Below are positions 46,251 to 54,957 of a DNA stretch of 64,000 bases, piece by piece. The notes beneath the pieces are model-generated. The model was not told the DNA's origin. It worked only from the letters and a program-made list of their open reading frames with translations, and did no database searches. The position numbers and the translations under genes were made by a program. This DNA comes from Microbulbifer sp. MKSA007 (GTDB taxonomy: Bacteria > Pseudomonadota > Gammaproteobacteria > Pseudomonadales > Cellvibrionaceae): NCBI GenBank assembly GCA_032615215.1, contig CP128431.1:248001-312000 (forward strand). Reading direction: 5' to 3'. Every line of letters starts with the position of its first letter. Positions within the stretch are counted from its first letter, which is position 1.

Positions 46251-46461
46251 TCTACGTTACGTTCGCAGCAAATGCGGAGGGCTGTTCGACCAATTACTGG
46301 CGGGCTGCGTTAACGGGTCGCAACTTCATTCCTGCTATTACAGGCTACAAAAAGCCACAGAGAAGTGGGTATTCTGGCTCAGCTGATTGGCAAAGTCCCG
46401 AAGGACAACAAGAACAATAAAGATTCCTGCCGCCGCAGCTGCCAGTATTTTGGAGCTGATT

Positions 46462-48351
46462 ATGCAAAACGGACTGGAACACAGCACTGCTATGCACGAG
46501 CTTCCTGTCTCCCAGCAGCCGGAGGTCGACTATGTGCGCGTCCGCTTTGCAGGAGACTCGGGCGACGGCATTCAGATGACGGGCACGCGGCTGGCAGAAA
46601 GCGCGGCCAGATTTGGCAATGACATTGCAACCTTTCCTGATTTTCCAGCGGACATCCGTGCCCCAAGCGGCACGATCTATGGCGTTTCAGCTTATTCCCT
46701 CAACATCGGCCACACGGAAGTTGATACCTTCGGCGATGAAACCGATGCGCTTGTGGCGCTGAACCCGGCTGCCCTGCGTAAATATCTGGAAGGTGTGAAG
46801 CAGAACGGCCTGCTCATCATCGATATGGATGCGTTCACCGAACGGGCCATTGCCAAAGCAGGGTTTTCCGGTAATCCGCTAGAAGATGGCTCTCTCACCA
46901 GCTTCCGTGTTCTGCCACTGGAGATCACCAGCAACACAGAAAAGGCGCTGAAGGAGACCGGGCTTTCTGCCAAGGATGCCCGCCGCTGCAAGAACATGTG
47001 GACCCTTGGTCTCGTACTTTGGCTATTTGAGCGCTCCACCGCAGATGTTGAGCATTGGATTGAGCAGAAGTTCCACAAAAAGCCAGAGGTCGCCAAAGCC
47101 AACATCATGGCTCTGCATGCGGGTCACCTCTATGGCGAGGTAGCTGATCTGCCGCCGGATGTCTCCCGCTACCGCATTCAGCCAGCACCGCTGATGGAAG
47201 GGGAATACCGGTCCATCAATGGCAACGAGGGCATGGCCTATGGTCTTTATGCCGGTGCCACCCTTGCCAATCTTGAGTTGTTTTATGGCTCCTATCCAAT
47301 CACCCCGGCGTCCCCATTGCTGCACACCATGGCAAAGCTGAAAGAGCTGGGTGCGATTTCGTTTCAGGCAGAAGATGAGATTGCCGCCATCTGCGCCGCC
47401 ATCGGTGCGTCTTATGCTGGTCATCTGGGTGTGACCGGATCTTCCGGTCCGGGTATTGCGCTGAAGACAGAGGCGATCGGTCTTGCCATCATGACTGAGT
47501 TGCCATTGGTGATCGTGAATGTGCAACGCGGCGGGCCTTCCACTGGTCTGCCAACCAAAACGGAACAGTCCGATCTGTTCCAGGCCATCTGGGGCCGCAA
47601 CGGTGATGCACCACTGCCCGTCATTGCGCCCGCCCATCCGGGTGAGTGTTTTGACATGGGTGTCGAAGCAGCCAAGCTGGCGACCAAACACATGACCCCG
47701 CTTATGGTGCTGACTGATGGCTACATCGCCAATGCCAGCGCTCCGTGGAAACTGCCGGACTTCAGCGATCCGGCCTATGAGCCGTTCCCCGTTGAGCAGG
47801 TTAAAGACCCGAACGGGTTCCTGCCTTATGACCATGATCCTGAGACCATGGCCCGCCCTTGGGCGGTGCCCGGCACGGCCGAGTTGATGCACCGCATTGG
47901 CGGGCTGGAGAAGCAGGCGGGCAGTGGCAACATCTCTTATGACGGTGAAAACCACCAGCTCATGACCCAGATCCGCGCACAGAAGCTGGAGGCGATTGCC
48001 AAGAGCATTCCGCCGCAGCATGTTGAATCCGGCAAGACCACCGGCAAGCTGGCTTTGCTGGGTTGGGGTTCCAGCTGGGGGCCAATCCGCGTGGCAGCCC
48101 GCCGTGCGGAGCTGGAAGGCAAATCCGTCTCTCACATTCACCTACGTCATCTCTGGCCGCTTCCGCCTAATCTGGAAGAGCTGCTTTCTGGCTTTGACCG
48201 GGTGATCATTCCGGAAATGAACAACGGGCAGCTGGCTACGGTGCTGCGCAGCCAGATGGACATTCCGGTTGAGAGCGTTTCCTGCGTGAAGGGACGTCCG
48301 TTCCTCGTTCGCGAAATTGCAAAAATCATCGACGACGCGCTGGGAGCTTAA
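46462..48351 (+). CDS. korA: 2-oxoglutarate/2-oxoacid:ferredoxin oxidoreductase, alpha subunit
   Basis: About 629 residues. A fused gamma-type domain (VRFAGDSGDGIQMTG) comes first, followed by the alpha domain (GNEGMAYGLYAGATLANLEL, YPITPASPLLHTMA and GVTGSSGPGIALKTEA, which binds TPP partner regions). This gamma-alpha fusion is characteristic of KorA. With KorB it oxidises 2-oxoglutarate (or another 2-oxoacid) to acyl-CoA and CO2 with ferredoxin as acceptor. The start ATG at 46462 has TTGGAGC upstream; the frame runs 25 codons further. korB follows after 2 bp. Confidence 0.9.
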   Translation: MQNGLEHSTAMHELPVSQQPEVDYVRVRFAGDSGDGIQMTGTRLAESAARFGNDIATFPDFPADIRAPSGTIYGVSAYSLNIGHTEVDTFGDETDALVALNPAALRKYLEGVKQNGLLIIDMDAFTERAIAKAGFSGNPLEDGSLTSFRVLPLEITSNTEKALKETGLSAKDARRCKNMWTLGLVLWLFERSTADVEHWIEQKFHKKPEVAKANIMALHAGHLYGEVADLPPDVSRYRIQPAPLMEGEYRSINGNEGMAYGLYAGATLANLELFYGSYPITPASPLLHTMAKLKELGAISFQAEDEIAAICAAIGASYAGHLGVTGSSGPGIALKTEAIGLAIMTELPLVIVNVQRGGPSTGLPTKTEQSDLFQAIWGRNGDAPLPVIAPAHPGECFDMGVEAAKLATKHMTPLMVLTDGYIANASAPWKLPDFSDPAYEPFPVEQVKDPNGFLPYDHDPETMARPWAVPGTAELMHRIGGLEKQAGSGNISYDGENHQLMTQIRAQKLEAIAKSIPPQHVESGKTTGKLALLGWGSSWGPIRVAARRAELEGKSVSHIHLRHLWPLPPNLEELLSGFDRVIIPEMNNGQLATVLRSQMDIPVESVSCVKGRPFLVREIAKIIDDALGA

Positions 48352-48353
48352 TC

Positions 48354-49382
48354 ATGACTGATCTGAAACCAAAAGATTTCGCCAGCTCCCTTGATGTTCG
48401 CTGGTGCCCCGGCTGCGGTGACTACGCTGTTTTGAAAAGCCTGCACAAGATGCTGGCAGATACAGGCGCAAAGCTGGAAGACACGCTGTGTGTCTCCGGC
48501 ATCGGCTGCTCCTCCCGCTTGCCATACTACATGGCAACCTATGGCTTCCATACAATCCATGGCCGCGCACCTGCCATCGCTTCAGGTGCCAAGCTGGCCA
48601 ATCCGGAGCTGGATGTTTGGGTGTTCACTGGTGATGGTGACGGCCTATCCATCGGCGGCAACCATCTGCTCCATGCTCTGCGCCGTAATCTGGATATGCA
48701 GATCGTTCTGTTCAACAACCAGATCTACGGCCTGACCAAGGGCCAGTATTCGCCAACCTCGCAGAAGGGCGTTCGCACGCCGAGTTCTCCGGGTGGCACG
48801 GTGGAAATGCCGCTCAATCCGGCCCGTTTTGCCATTGGCGCTGGCTCCAAGTTCATCGCGCGCAGCATTGATACGCAGGCCAAAGTGCTTGGCCCTATTC
48901 TGGAGGCTGCCCGCACCTTTGATGGCACCGCGTTTGTGGAAGTGCTGCAAAACTGCGTGATCTTCAACGACGGCGTGTTTGATCACCTGAAGGACAAGAA
49001 GCAGGGGCCAGACCACACCATCGTGGTGGAGCATGGTCAGCCTATGGTGTTTGGCGCGAACAAGGACAAAGGCATCCGCGCAAAAGCAGGCGGCTTTGGA
49101 TTGGAAGTCGTTTCACTGGAAGAGGGCGGCTGCACGGAAGCCGACTTGCTGGTGCATGATGAGACCAACCACGCACTGGCCGTTGCTCTGGCAGAACTGG
49201 GCGAGAAAGACGGTGAACCAACCGTTCTTGGCATCCTGTTCCGCGAGCCTGCCACCGAATTTGGCGCAGCCAGCCGCGTTGGCCTGCCAGAAAAACCACT
49301 GAGCACGAGTGAGAAACTCACCCGCCTCTCCGCAACCCTGCGCGCTGCCGAAACGTGGGATGTGGGAGAGGACGCGGCTTAA
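48354..49382 (+). CDS. korB: 2-oxoglutarate/2-oxoacid:ferredoxin oxidoreductase, beta subunit
   Basis: 342 residues. The TPP-binding subunit: RWCPGCGDYAVLKSL, GIGCSSRLPYYM, and VWVFTGDGDGLSIGGNH (GDG...N Mg-TPP motif) with NNQIYGLTKGQ. It starts 2 bp after korA, so the two subunits are co-translated. No ferredoxin gene is adjacent. The enzyme may let the host run the TCA step with ferredoxin instead of the lipoate complex. Confidence 0.92.
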   Translation: MTDLKPKDFASSLDVRWCPGCGDYAVLKSLHKMLADTGAKLEDTLCVSGIGCSSRLPYYMATYGFHTIHGRAPAIASGAKLANPELDVWVFTGDGDGLSIGGNHLLHALRRNLDMQIVLFNNQIYGLTKGQYSPTSQKGVRTPSSPGGTVEMPLNPARFAIGAGSKFIARSIDTQAKVLGPILEAARTFDGTAFVEVLQNCVIFNDGVFDHLKDKKQGPDHTIVVEHGQPMVFGANKDKGIRAKAGGFGLEVVSLEEGGCTEADLLVHDETNHALAVALAELGEKDGEPTVLGILFREPATEFGAASRVGLPEKPLSTSEKLTRLSATLRAAETWDVGEDAA

Positions 49383-49543
49383 GCTTAAGGCAATCAATGC
49401 ACTCAACGGAGCCTGATGGTTCTCCTTCTGGCTCCGCTAAACCTTCTCAAACCTCGCTCCCCTTCAGCTTAGGACGCTTATGCCTTGCTAAGCTCTGAGC
49501 AATTGATGAGTATGGACGCTCTTACATCCTTGGGGGAAACAAC

Positions 49544-49906
49544 ATGGAAAAAGTGACGGGCATCGGCGGGGTCTTCTTCAGGTCGAAAGATCCTGCAGCC
49601 ATTGCTCAGTGGTACGAGCAGCATCTGGGTATCAATCTGGCGCCGACAAATATGGAAATGACGCCATGGGTCTCTAATGAGGGCGTCACCGTGTTTTCAC
49701 CCTTCGCTGAGGACACGGATTATTTCCCGCCACAGAACAACTTCATGCTTAACTTTCGCGTGGCTGATCTGGATAAGATGCTCAACCAGCTTCGCGAGGC
49801 CTCCATCGAGGTCTCTCAGGAGCAAGCCATGGACGGTATTGGCCGCTTTGCCAGAATTCATGATCCGGAAGGCAATCCCATTGAACTTTGGGAACCTGTC
49901 GCTTAA
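49544..49906 (+). CDS. VOC family (glyoxalase-like) protein
   Basis: 120 residues, a single glyoxalase/bleomycin-resistance type unit: GGVFFRSKDPAAIAQWYEQHLGI, the NFMLNFRVADLDKMLNQLRE second unit, and the ending IHDPEGNPIELWEPV with the metal-ligand glutamate. The reaction is unknown. A hairpin follows. Confidence 0.85.
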   Translation: MEKVTGIGGVFFRSKDPAAIAQWYEQHLGINLAPTNMEMTPWVSNEGVTVFSPFAEDTDYFPPQNNFMLNFRVADLDKMLNQLREASIEVSQEQAMDGIGRFARIHDPEGNPIELWEPVA

Positions 49907-49931
49907 CGCGCCCTTCACGGTCAAAACCGGA

Positions 49932-49965
49932 AAGAGCCTGCGAATATAAGCATTTGCGGGCTCTT
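49932..49965. terminator. hairpin after the VOC gene
   Basis: AAGAGCCTGCGAAT and ATTTGCGGGCTCTT make a 14-bp stem (two G-U pairs) with a 6-base loop. TTGACA follows at 49969, possibly the -35 element of the sigma-factor gene. Confidence 0.6.
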
Positions 49966-50026
49966 GTCTTGACAGAGTGTGGTTGGCCTCCCACGTCTGC
50001 GGCCAGAACAGATGCGGGGAACGGAC

Positions 50027-50605
50027 ATGACGCTTGAACAGATCTGGCAGGAGTATCGCGCAGCGCTCAAAGCGTTTTTGCATTCCAAGCTGAGCAATCC
50101 AGCGGATGTGGACGATCTTCTGCAGGACATTTTGATCAAGACATTCGAGAAGCGTGGTGAGCTGAAAGACCAGACCGCGCTCAAGTCCTGGCTGTTTCAG
50201 GTGGCCAATAATGCCATCATCGACCACTACCGCAAGAACGCCACACGCAGTGACACCTCCGCCGCTGAGGATTGGCACAAGCAGGACGCGGCCAGCATCG
50301 AGCAGGATCTGGCTGTGTGCATCCGCCCGTTCATCGCCTCATTGCCTGAGGACAGTGCCGAGCTGCTGACCCGTATTGATCTGGAGGGTATTTCGCAAAA
50401 GGATCTGGCCGCAGAGATGGGCATCAGCTACTCCACGCTGAAATCTCGCGTTCAGAAAAGCCGCAATCAGATGCGCAAACTCTATGAGGATTGCTGCAAG
50501 ATGACGTTGGACACCAAAGGCCGTGTCGCGGATTATCAAGAAAAATCAGATAGCTGCAGAAACTGCGAGATTATTTTTAGTCTTTTCTCGTCCTCGTCCG
50601 TCTAA
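50027..50605 (+). CDS. SigZ-like RNA polymerase sigma factor
   Basis: About 192 residues with region 2 (LSNPADVDDLLQDILIKTFE) and region 4 (ISQKDLAAEMGISYSTLKSR) of ECF-type sigma factors; the arrangement resembles SigZ. The C-terminal tail after region 4 contains CC and C-x-x-C (DCCKM, SCRNC), unusual for ECF factors. The ATG at 50027 has GGGGAACGG upstream; earlier in-frame starts exist. It is followed within 30 bp by a GST-like gene whose product also ends in paired cysteines. No anti-sigma factor gene is seen, so the Cys tail may be the sensor (inference). Confidence 0.78.
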   Translation: MTLEQIWQEYRAALKAFLHSKLSNPADVDDLLQDILIKTFEKRGELKDQTALKSWLFQVANNAIIDHYRKNATRSDTSAAEDWHKQDAASIEQDLAVCIRPFIASLPEDSAELLTRIDLEGISQKDLAAEMGISYSTLKSRVQKSRNQMRKLYEDCCKMTLDTKGRVADYQEKSDSCRNCEIIFSLFSSSSV

Positions 50606-50632
50606 CAGGCGAAACACAACGAGGATATAAAG

Positions 50633-51334
50633 ATGCTCAAGATCATCAGCTATAAAATCTGCCCGTTTGTCCAGCGCGTGACTGCCATGCTGGAAGCTAA
50701 GCAGATGCTCTATCAGATCGACTACATCAGCCTGAAAGACAAGCCCGACTGGTTCCTGGAAATCTCTCCTAACGGACAAGTGCCAGTACTGATCACCAAG
50801 AACGGTACTGCCCTCTTTGAGTCTGATGCCATTGTCGAATACATCGACGAGATCGCACCGCCTTTGCATCCAGCGCTTTCACCGGAGCAGAAGGCCATTG
50901 AGCGGGCGTGGAGCTATCAAGCCGCCAAGAACTATCTGGTTCAGTGCAGCACCATGCGCAGCCATGACAGGGCAACACTGGAAGAGCGCGCCGAAAAGCT
51001 GGAGGCCCTGTTTGCCAAAGCCGAAAAGCAGATCTCGGGGGAGGGGTTCTTCTTCGGCCCTCAGCCCGGCAACGTGGATATGGCATGGTTGCCGCTGCTT
51101 CACCGGGCGGACATTATCCAGCGCCATGCGGGTTATGATTTCGTGAAGAACTTCCCCTCTGTGAAAGCTTGGCAAAAACGACTGCTGGCGACAGGTCTGG
51201 CAGAAAAGTCCGTTTCAGAAGACTTTGAAGAGCTGTTTGTCAACTTCTACCTCTCCGACCAGACTTATCTGGGCTCCGGGAAGTGCTGCGACTCTCCAAA
51301 GGAAGATGTCTGTAAAACAGGTGCTTGCTGTTAA
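50633..51334 (+). CDS. glutathione S-transferase family protein with Cys-rich tail
   Basis: 233 residues. The thioredoxin-like N-terminal domain has YKICPFVQRVTAML (active-site-like Cys as in omega/beta class) and NGQVPVLIT. The helical C-terminal domain includes FFFGPQPGNVDMAWLPLL. The C-terminus ends in GKCCDSPKEDVCKTGACC, five cysteines that could bind metal or form disulfides. It is co-directional with the SigZ-like gene 28 bp upstream and probably in one operon. It could be a redox or metal-handling GST. Confidence 0.85.
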   Translation: MLKIISYKICPFVQRVTAMLEAKQMLYQIDYISLKDKPDWFLEISPNGQVPVLITKNGTALFESDAIVEYIDEIAPPLHPALSPEQKAIERAWSYQAAKNYLVQCSTMRSHDRATLEERAEKLEALFAKAEKQISGEGFFFGPQPGNVDMAWLPLLHRADIIQRHAGYDFVKNFPSVKAWQKRLLATGLAEKSVSEDFEELFVNFYLSDQTYLGSGKCCDSPKEDVCKTGACC

Positions 51335-51345
51335 GACGGAGAAAC

Positions 51346-51374
51346 AAGAAGAGCGGCCCCAATCCGCTCTTCTT
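51346..51374. terminator. bidirectional terminator hairpin
   Basis: AAGAAGAGCGG-CCCCAAT-CCGCTCTTCTT, a perfect 11-bp stem between the convergent GST-like and methyltransferase genes. Confidence 0.75.
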
Positions 51375-51387
51375 GGCAGAGCGGGTG

Positions 51388-52116
51388 TTACAGCGCTTTT
51401 TGCGCCGTCATCACGATCATGCCTCGTTCCACAAACTCGCTGACCAACTCAAGCCCGTGTGCCGCGAAGGCTCTCCGCACATCATCAGCAGAGAGCTTGA
51501 TCTTCGGATAGGCACTGCGCTTCAGCTGCCAGCCGTCGTTGGTGCGCACATGAATGAGATCATGCACCATCACGTGCTGCTCCTGATCTTCCAGAAAACA
51601 CATCATGATACGGTCTTCATCACTGTTCACCGGAATGAACCGATCTACACCGGTCGGCACATTACTCAGATCACGCCAGGAAAACACCAGTTTGCCACCG
51701 GGTTTCAGAACACTAGCTAGATCAGCTATCAGATCTTCCACTTCCTTCAGACTACCCAGGTGGGTGAGCGTGTCCCCCATACAAAGCGCAGCATCGACCG
51801 GCCTTGAGATGATCGCTGAGACATTGCGGATATCTTCGCGCAGACAGGTGATCCGGTCCCCATGGTCCCGCTGTTGCAGCTCCTTTAGCAGGTGAGGTGA
51901 GGTATCAACGGCAGTCACGTGCTCAAACCCCATTTGCACCAGCGCCATGGATTGGAAGCCAGAGCCAGCACCAAGATCAACCGCGGTTTGGCCTTGGCTG
52001 AGACCAGCCCGTTCCAGCAGCGCCCGTTGCTCAGCAACCTTTTCATCAAAAGGCATGCGGAACATCCATGTGTAATGTTCAGCCAACAGGGTCTCATAGT
52101 GATCTTCGTAGCTCAT
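51388..52116 (-). CDS. class I SAM-dependent methyltransferase
   Basis: About 242 residues. VDLGAGSGFQSMAL is motif I, VDTSPHLLKEL the ribose-binding acidic loop, and ALCMGDTLTHL the motif IV region. The start at 52116 (MSYEDHYE) is chosen; four extra codons upstream lack support. Neither substrate nor partner is evident. It is convergent with the SigZ/GST pair. Confidence 0.85.
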   Translation of the reverse strand: MSYEDHYETLLAEHYTWMFRMPFDEKVAEQRALLERAGLSQGQTAVDLGAGSGFQSMALVQMGFEHVTAVDTSPHLLKELQQRDHGDRITCLREDIRNVSAIISRPVDAALCMGDTLTHLGSLKEVEDLIADLASVLKPGGKLVFSWRDLSNVPTGVDRFIPVNSDEDRIMMCFLEDQEQHVMVHDLIHVRTNDGWQLKRSAYPKIKLSADDVRRAFAAHGLELVSEFVERGMIVMTAQKAL

Positions 52117-52408
52117 AAACAATCTCACACAATCTCTTGCGCCGATGACCTGTCCCTTTGAGGCTTGGATTGGTCATCCCGGCATGTAAATCCATAAAAC
52201 AGAATTCGGCAGGCTTCCGATATGAGGTGGGTGCGCTCCATTTCTCCAACCAGAGAAAGACGGCCGTCCATTCCTTGCAGCATGTACAGTTTAATCATCA
52301 AAGATCCTGCCACGCCACAAACACAACACTATTGCTCGTCAGTGAAGCCTATCTCGTCACTCAAAACACGAATCCATTTTTTCAGAAAACACTTTGCGAC
52401 ATTACAGA

Positions 52409-52933
52409 ATGAAAAAGACAGGCCTTTCTCTCATCGCCGCCACTTTACTCGGCAGCCTCACAGCTCTTCCAGCCTTCGCGCAACTGGATTGCAGCAACAA
52501 ACCACCGTTGCAAGAGCGCTTCACCGTCAACGGCGCTTTGGTCAAGCAGACCGGATACGCTCTGGAATGGAAGCGGTGTGCTGAAGGCATGGCATGGGAA
52601 AGCGAGACGCAAACCTGTACCGGTGAGCCGCTGGAACTCACTCAGGATGTGGCCGCTTCCCACTTTGCGGAGAACACGGAGGGATGGCGTCTCCCGACTA
52701 TCCGCGAACTTTACGGCCTTCTGGATTCCACGTGCGCTGAGAAGGAAGAGCTTCACGCCATCTTTCCGGACCTCGCAGCACATGCGTTCATCGACTATGC
52801 CGACTTCTGGTCCGCCACGGGTGATCGAAAGCTGGAAGGCATGTACTACTATCTGGACTTCGTCACCTACGCCCTCGACTTTCACAGCCAAGGCTACTCG
52901 CTCGCTGTTCGCGCCGTGCGCGACAGCAAGTAA
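52409..52933 (+). CDS. exported DUF1566-type (Lcl C-terminal-like) protein, copy 1
   Basis: About 174 residues. The start at 52409 gives MKKTGLSLIAATLLGSLTAL and a cleavable signal peptide ending PAFAQ. The mature part has LEWKRCAEGMAWESETQTC, GWRLPTIRELYGLLDSTC and FWSATGDRKL, with DFHSQGYSLAVRAVRD at the end; the WRLP-T-x-x-EL and FWS motifs are typical of DUF1566/Lcl domains. Paired Cys suggest disulfides. A closely related copy lies 490 bp downstream, with the shared leader CACTTTGCGAC just before both starts. The function of the family is uncertain (surface or envelope binding). Confidence 0.78.
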   Translation: MKKTGLSLIAATLLGSLTALPAFAQLDCSNKPPLQERFTVNGALVKQTGYALEWKRCAEGMAWESETQTCTGEPLELTQDVAASHFAENTEGWRLPTIRELYGLLDSTCAEKEELHAIFPDLAAHAFIDYADFWSATGDRKLEGMYYYLDFVTYALDFHSQGYSLAVRAVRDSK

Positions 52934-53423
52934 GCCTCTCCTCAATGGCATTCTGCGTAGTGCTCTGACAGCAGGTTTCGCTCAGAGCGTCACAGCGCAC
53001 TTTTAGGCCCGCGATACCTTCATTTCCCAGATGACCTTACCAAGGGATTCCCTCGCATTGAGGCTTGGTACTGTCATTTTTGGGCTTTTGACTCTGCTAA
53101 AAACGGCTTTCGATATGTTTCGGATAGGTGTTTTCCCGATTTTTCTTTCTCAATCTAATAAATTTTGCAGCATCATGATTTGCAATCTAAAGATGTAATA
53201 GTCATACAAAACAAACACTTGCAGCTGCAGTAAAAAGCAAGCCACTCAAAGGCTTCTTTCATCCCCGTCGCATACACAGAAAAGTGTAAGCAAGGGGGTT
53301 GAAGATCAAAGAAAAACAAGACTAATAGCGCGCAGGATTCTTGTAGATTAAACGCTTAACACTCAGAGTGCATTCTGAGAAATATTAGGCGGATTTCTTT
53401 AAAGCACTTTGCGACCAATAATA
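52934..53423. other. gene-free interval between the two DUF1566 copies
   Basis: About 490 bp, AT-rich in its second half, without any credible frame. The last 20 bases repeat the leader sequence CACTTTGCGAC (53405-53415) that also precedes copy 1 (52390-52400). A promoter for copy 2 is expected but not clearly seen. Confidence 0.45.
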
Positions 53424-53951
53424 ATGACGAAACGACCATTTTCACTGGCCGGGTTTGCCACCCTTTTTGCTCTTAGCCTGCCAGCCCCAACACTTGCCGA
53501 AGTCGATTGCAGCAACAAACCTCATATCCGAGACAGGTTCTCTGTAAGTGGCCCCTTTGTGAAGCAGCTGGACCAGCCATTGGAATGGAAGCGATGTGCT
53601 GAGGGCACCCGATGGGATTCAAAGAAGCGCCGCTGTTATGGCGAGCCGCTGCTGATCTCACAGGATCAGGCCGTGCTGCGCTTTGAGGACAACAAGAACG
53701 GCTGGCGCCTGCCAACCATTCAGGAACTCTTCAGCCTGCTCTACTCAACCTGCGCCAACAGGAAAGAGCTGCGCACGCTGTTCCCTGACCTGAGACTACC
53801 AATCTTCAGGGAATCCGCGCACTTCTGGTCCACCACGCAAGATGAAGACCTGACGCGCATGTACTACTATCTGGACTTCAAAAGCTACGCCCTCGATTTC
53901 CACAGCCAGGGCTACTCCCTCGCCGTCCGCGCCGTCCGCGACACCAACTAA
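53424..53951 (+). CDS. exported DUF1566-type protein, copy 2
   Basis: About 175 residues. MTKRPFSLAGFATLFALSL starts a signal peptide ending TLAEV. The rest parallels copy 1 closely: DCSNKP, LEWKRCAEGTRWDSKKRRC, GWRLPTIQELFSLLYSTC, HFWSTTQDEDL and DFHSQGYSLAVRAVRDTN. Most changes are in the middle, so the copies have diverged after a tandem duplication. Both keep the Cys pairs. It is convergent with the DUF930 gene. Confidence 0.78.
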   Translation: MTKRPFSLAGFATLFALSLPAPTLAEVDCSNKPHIRDRFSVSGPFVKQLDQPLEWKRCAEGTRWDSKKRRCYGEPLLISQDQAVLRFEDNKNGWRLPTIQELFSLLYSTCANRKELRTLFPDLRLPIFRESAHFWSTTQDEDLTRMYYYLDFKSYALDFHSQGYSLAVRAVRDTN

Positions 53952-53953
53952 TC

Positions 53954-54598
53954 CTACTGAGCAAACAGGAAATGATCTTCCCACTCACTATGGGGGATCA
54001 GGTCGCCGCTTAGGAATTCCAGGGCGGTGACGAGGTTTGTGGTGGGGTTCCAGGTGCATTTGTAGGTGAGGTGGTACCATTCACCTTTGCTACGGAAGGC
54101 GGCGCCTTCTGCGGTGACGGTGTCGCCGAAGACCACCGGGTCTTTGTAGGCGAAGGCGACCACGCGTTCCGGGTTGAAGCTCTCATTCCAGAGATGGATC
54201 TGCTCCATCACTTCCAGATTACACAGCTGCTCACGCTGATCTGATGGGTCAAATAGAACCAGAGACTCTTTCAGCTCCTTGTTCTCCGGCGCTTCCAGCA
54301 GGCGGCCAAGCTGGAAGTTGTCTGCAATCACCGGCTGAGGGCCTTTAACTGACTCCTCCCGCACCACTGGCGGTGGCAGCTCCTGCGGTTTGTCCTCAAC
54401 GATCGGGGCAGGGGAGAGGGAGGCCGTGGGTGGTTCCTCAACAACGGGCGGGGCGAACAGCTTTTCAAACTGGGCCGTGCCGATGAGTTCAACCCCAATG
54501 CTTTTGACAGGTCGGGCACGAAATCCACGAGGCAGGTTGGACATAGCGAGCAGCCAGAAGGCAAACAGATGCGCCAGCAGCGAGAAGGTGAAAAGCAT
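53954..54598 (-). CDS. DUF930-type protein with N-terminal membrane anchor
   Basis: About 214 residues. MLFTFSLLAHLFAFWLLAM is a single membrane helix, followed by a proline/glutamate-rich linker (TonB-like, PPVVEEPP...PQELPPPVVRE). The C-terminal globular domain carries NLEVMEQIHLWNESFNPERV and WYHLTYKCTWNP, the pattern of DUF930 proteins. The linker suggests the domain reaches across the periplasm. The start is uncertain: the frame is open to 54748 and no good ribosome site precedes 54598. Confidence 0.7.
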   Translation of the reverse strand: MLFTFSLLAHLFAFWLLAMSNLPRGFRARPVKSIGVELIGTAQFEKLFAPPVVEEPPTASLSPAPIVEDKPQELPPPVVREESVKGPQPVIADNFQLGRLLEAPENKELKESLVLFDPSDQREQLCNLEVMEQIHLWNESFNPERVVAFAYKDPVVFGDTVTAEGAAFRSKGEWYHLTYKCTWNPTTNLVTALEFLSGDLIPHSEWEDHFLFAQ

Positions 54599-54845
54599 CG
54601 TGTAGGTCTTGTTTGATCCTACAAATACATAGTCTGTTCGTTCTGCTTGCAGCACCTGCACGGAATCACACCTGCATCCTACCCCTGATTGCACCCAGAG
54701 TTGTGGCAGAACACGGCGAAAATCCGGCAGCCATCCCTCACATTTCACTTTACCCGCAACTGATTAGAGATTGTTGCCAGGGTTTGAAACCTGCGCACAG
54801 CGCATGGCAGGTATCGCGCCTCTGACAAGCTATTTTAGAATTATT

Positions 54846-54859
54846 TGACATTGCACAAA
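54846..54859. promoter_or_regulatory. FNR/NnrR-like dyad upstream of nnrS
   Basis: TTGACATTGCACAA shows the TTG-N8-CAA spacing of FNR/NnrR-type sites, but the inner bases match only partly. It is adjacent to an NsrR-like palindrome. Confidence 0.4.
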
Positions 54860-54861
54860 TA

Positions 54862-54878
54862 TGAATATTACATTCATG
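54862..54878. promoter_or_regulatory. NsrR-like operator upstream of nnrS
   Basis: ATGAATATTACATTCAT is a 17-bp palindrome with the ATGNAT-N5-ATNCAT layout of NsrR boxes. NsrR is a nitric-oxide-sensing repressor and nnrS is one of its usual targets (family knowledge). The site is 79 bp upstream of the nnrS start. The whole 54599-54957 gap otherwise holds nothing identified. Confidence 0.6.
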
Positions 54879-54957
54879 TTTATAAGGGGTGTTAATTGGG
54901 GAAGTTCGACCTCACTCCATCACACTGGTCGAATGTGCCTTCTGTACGAAGATAAAA

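Noticed and set aside
47023..48141. Minus-strand frame (372 codons) opposite korA
   Set aside because: Antisense shadow in a high-GC coding region; the protein is low in hydrophobic core patterns and rich in R, H and G.
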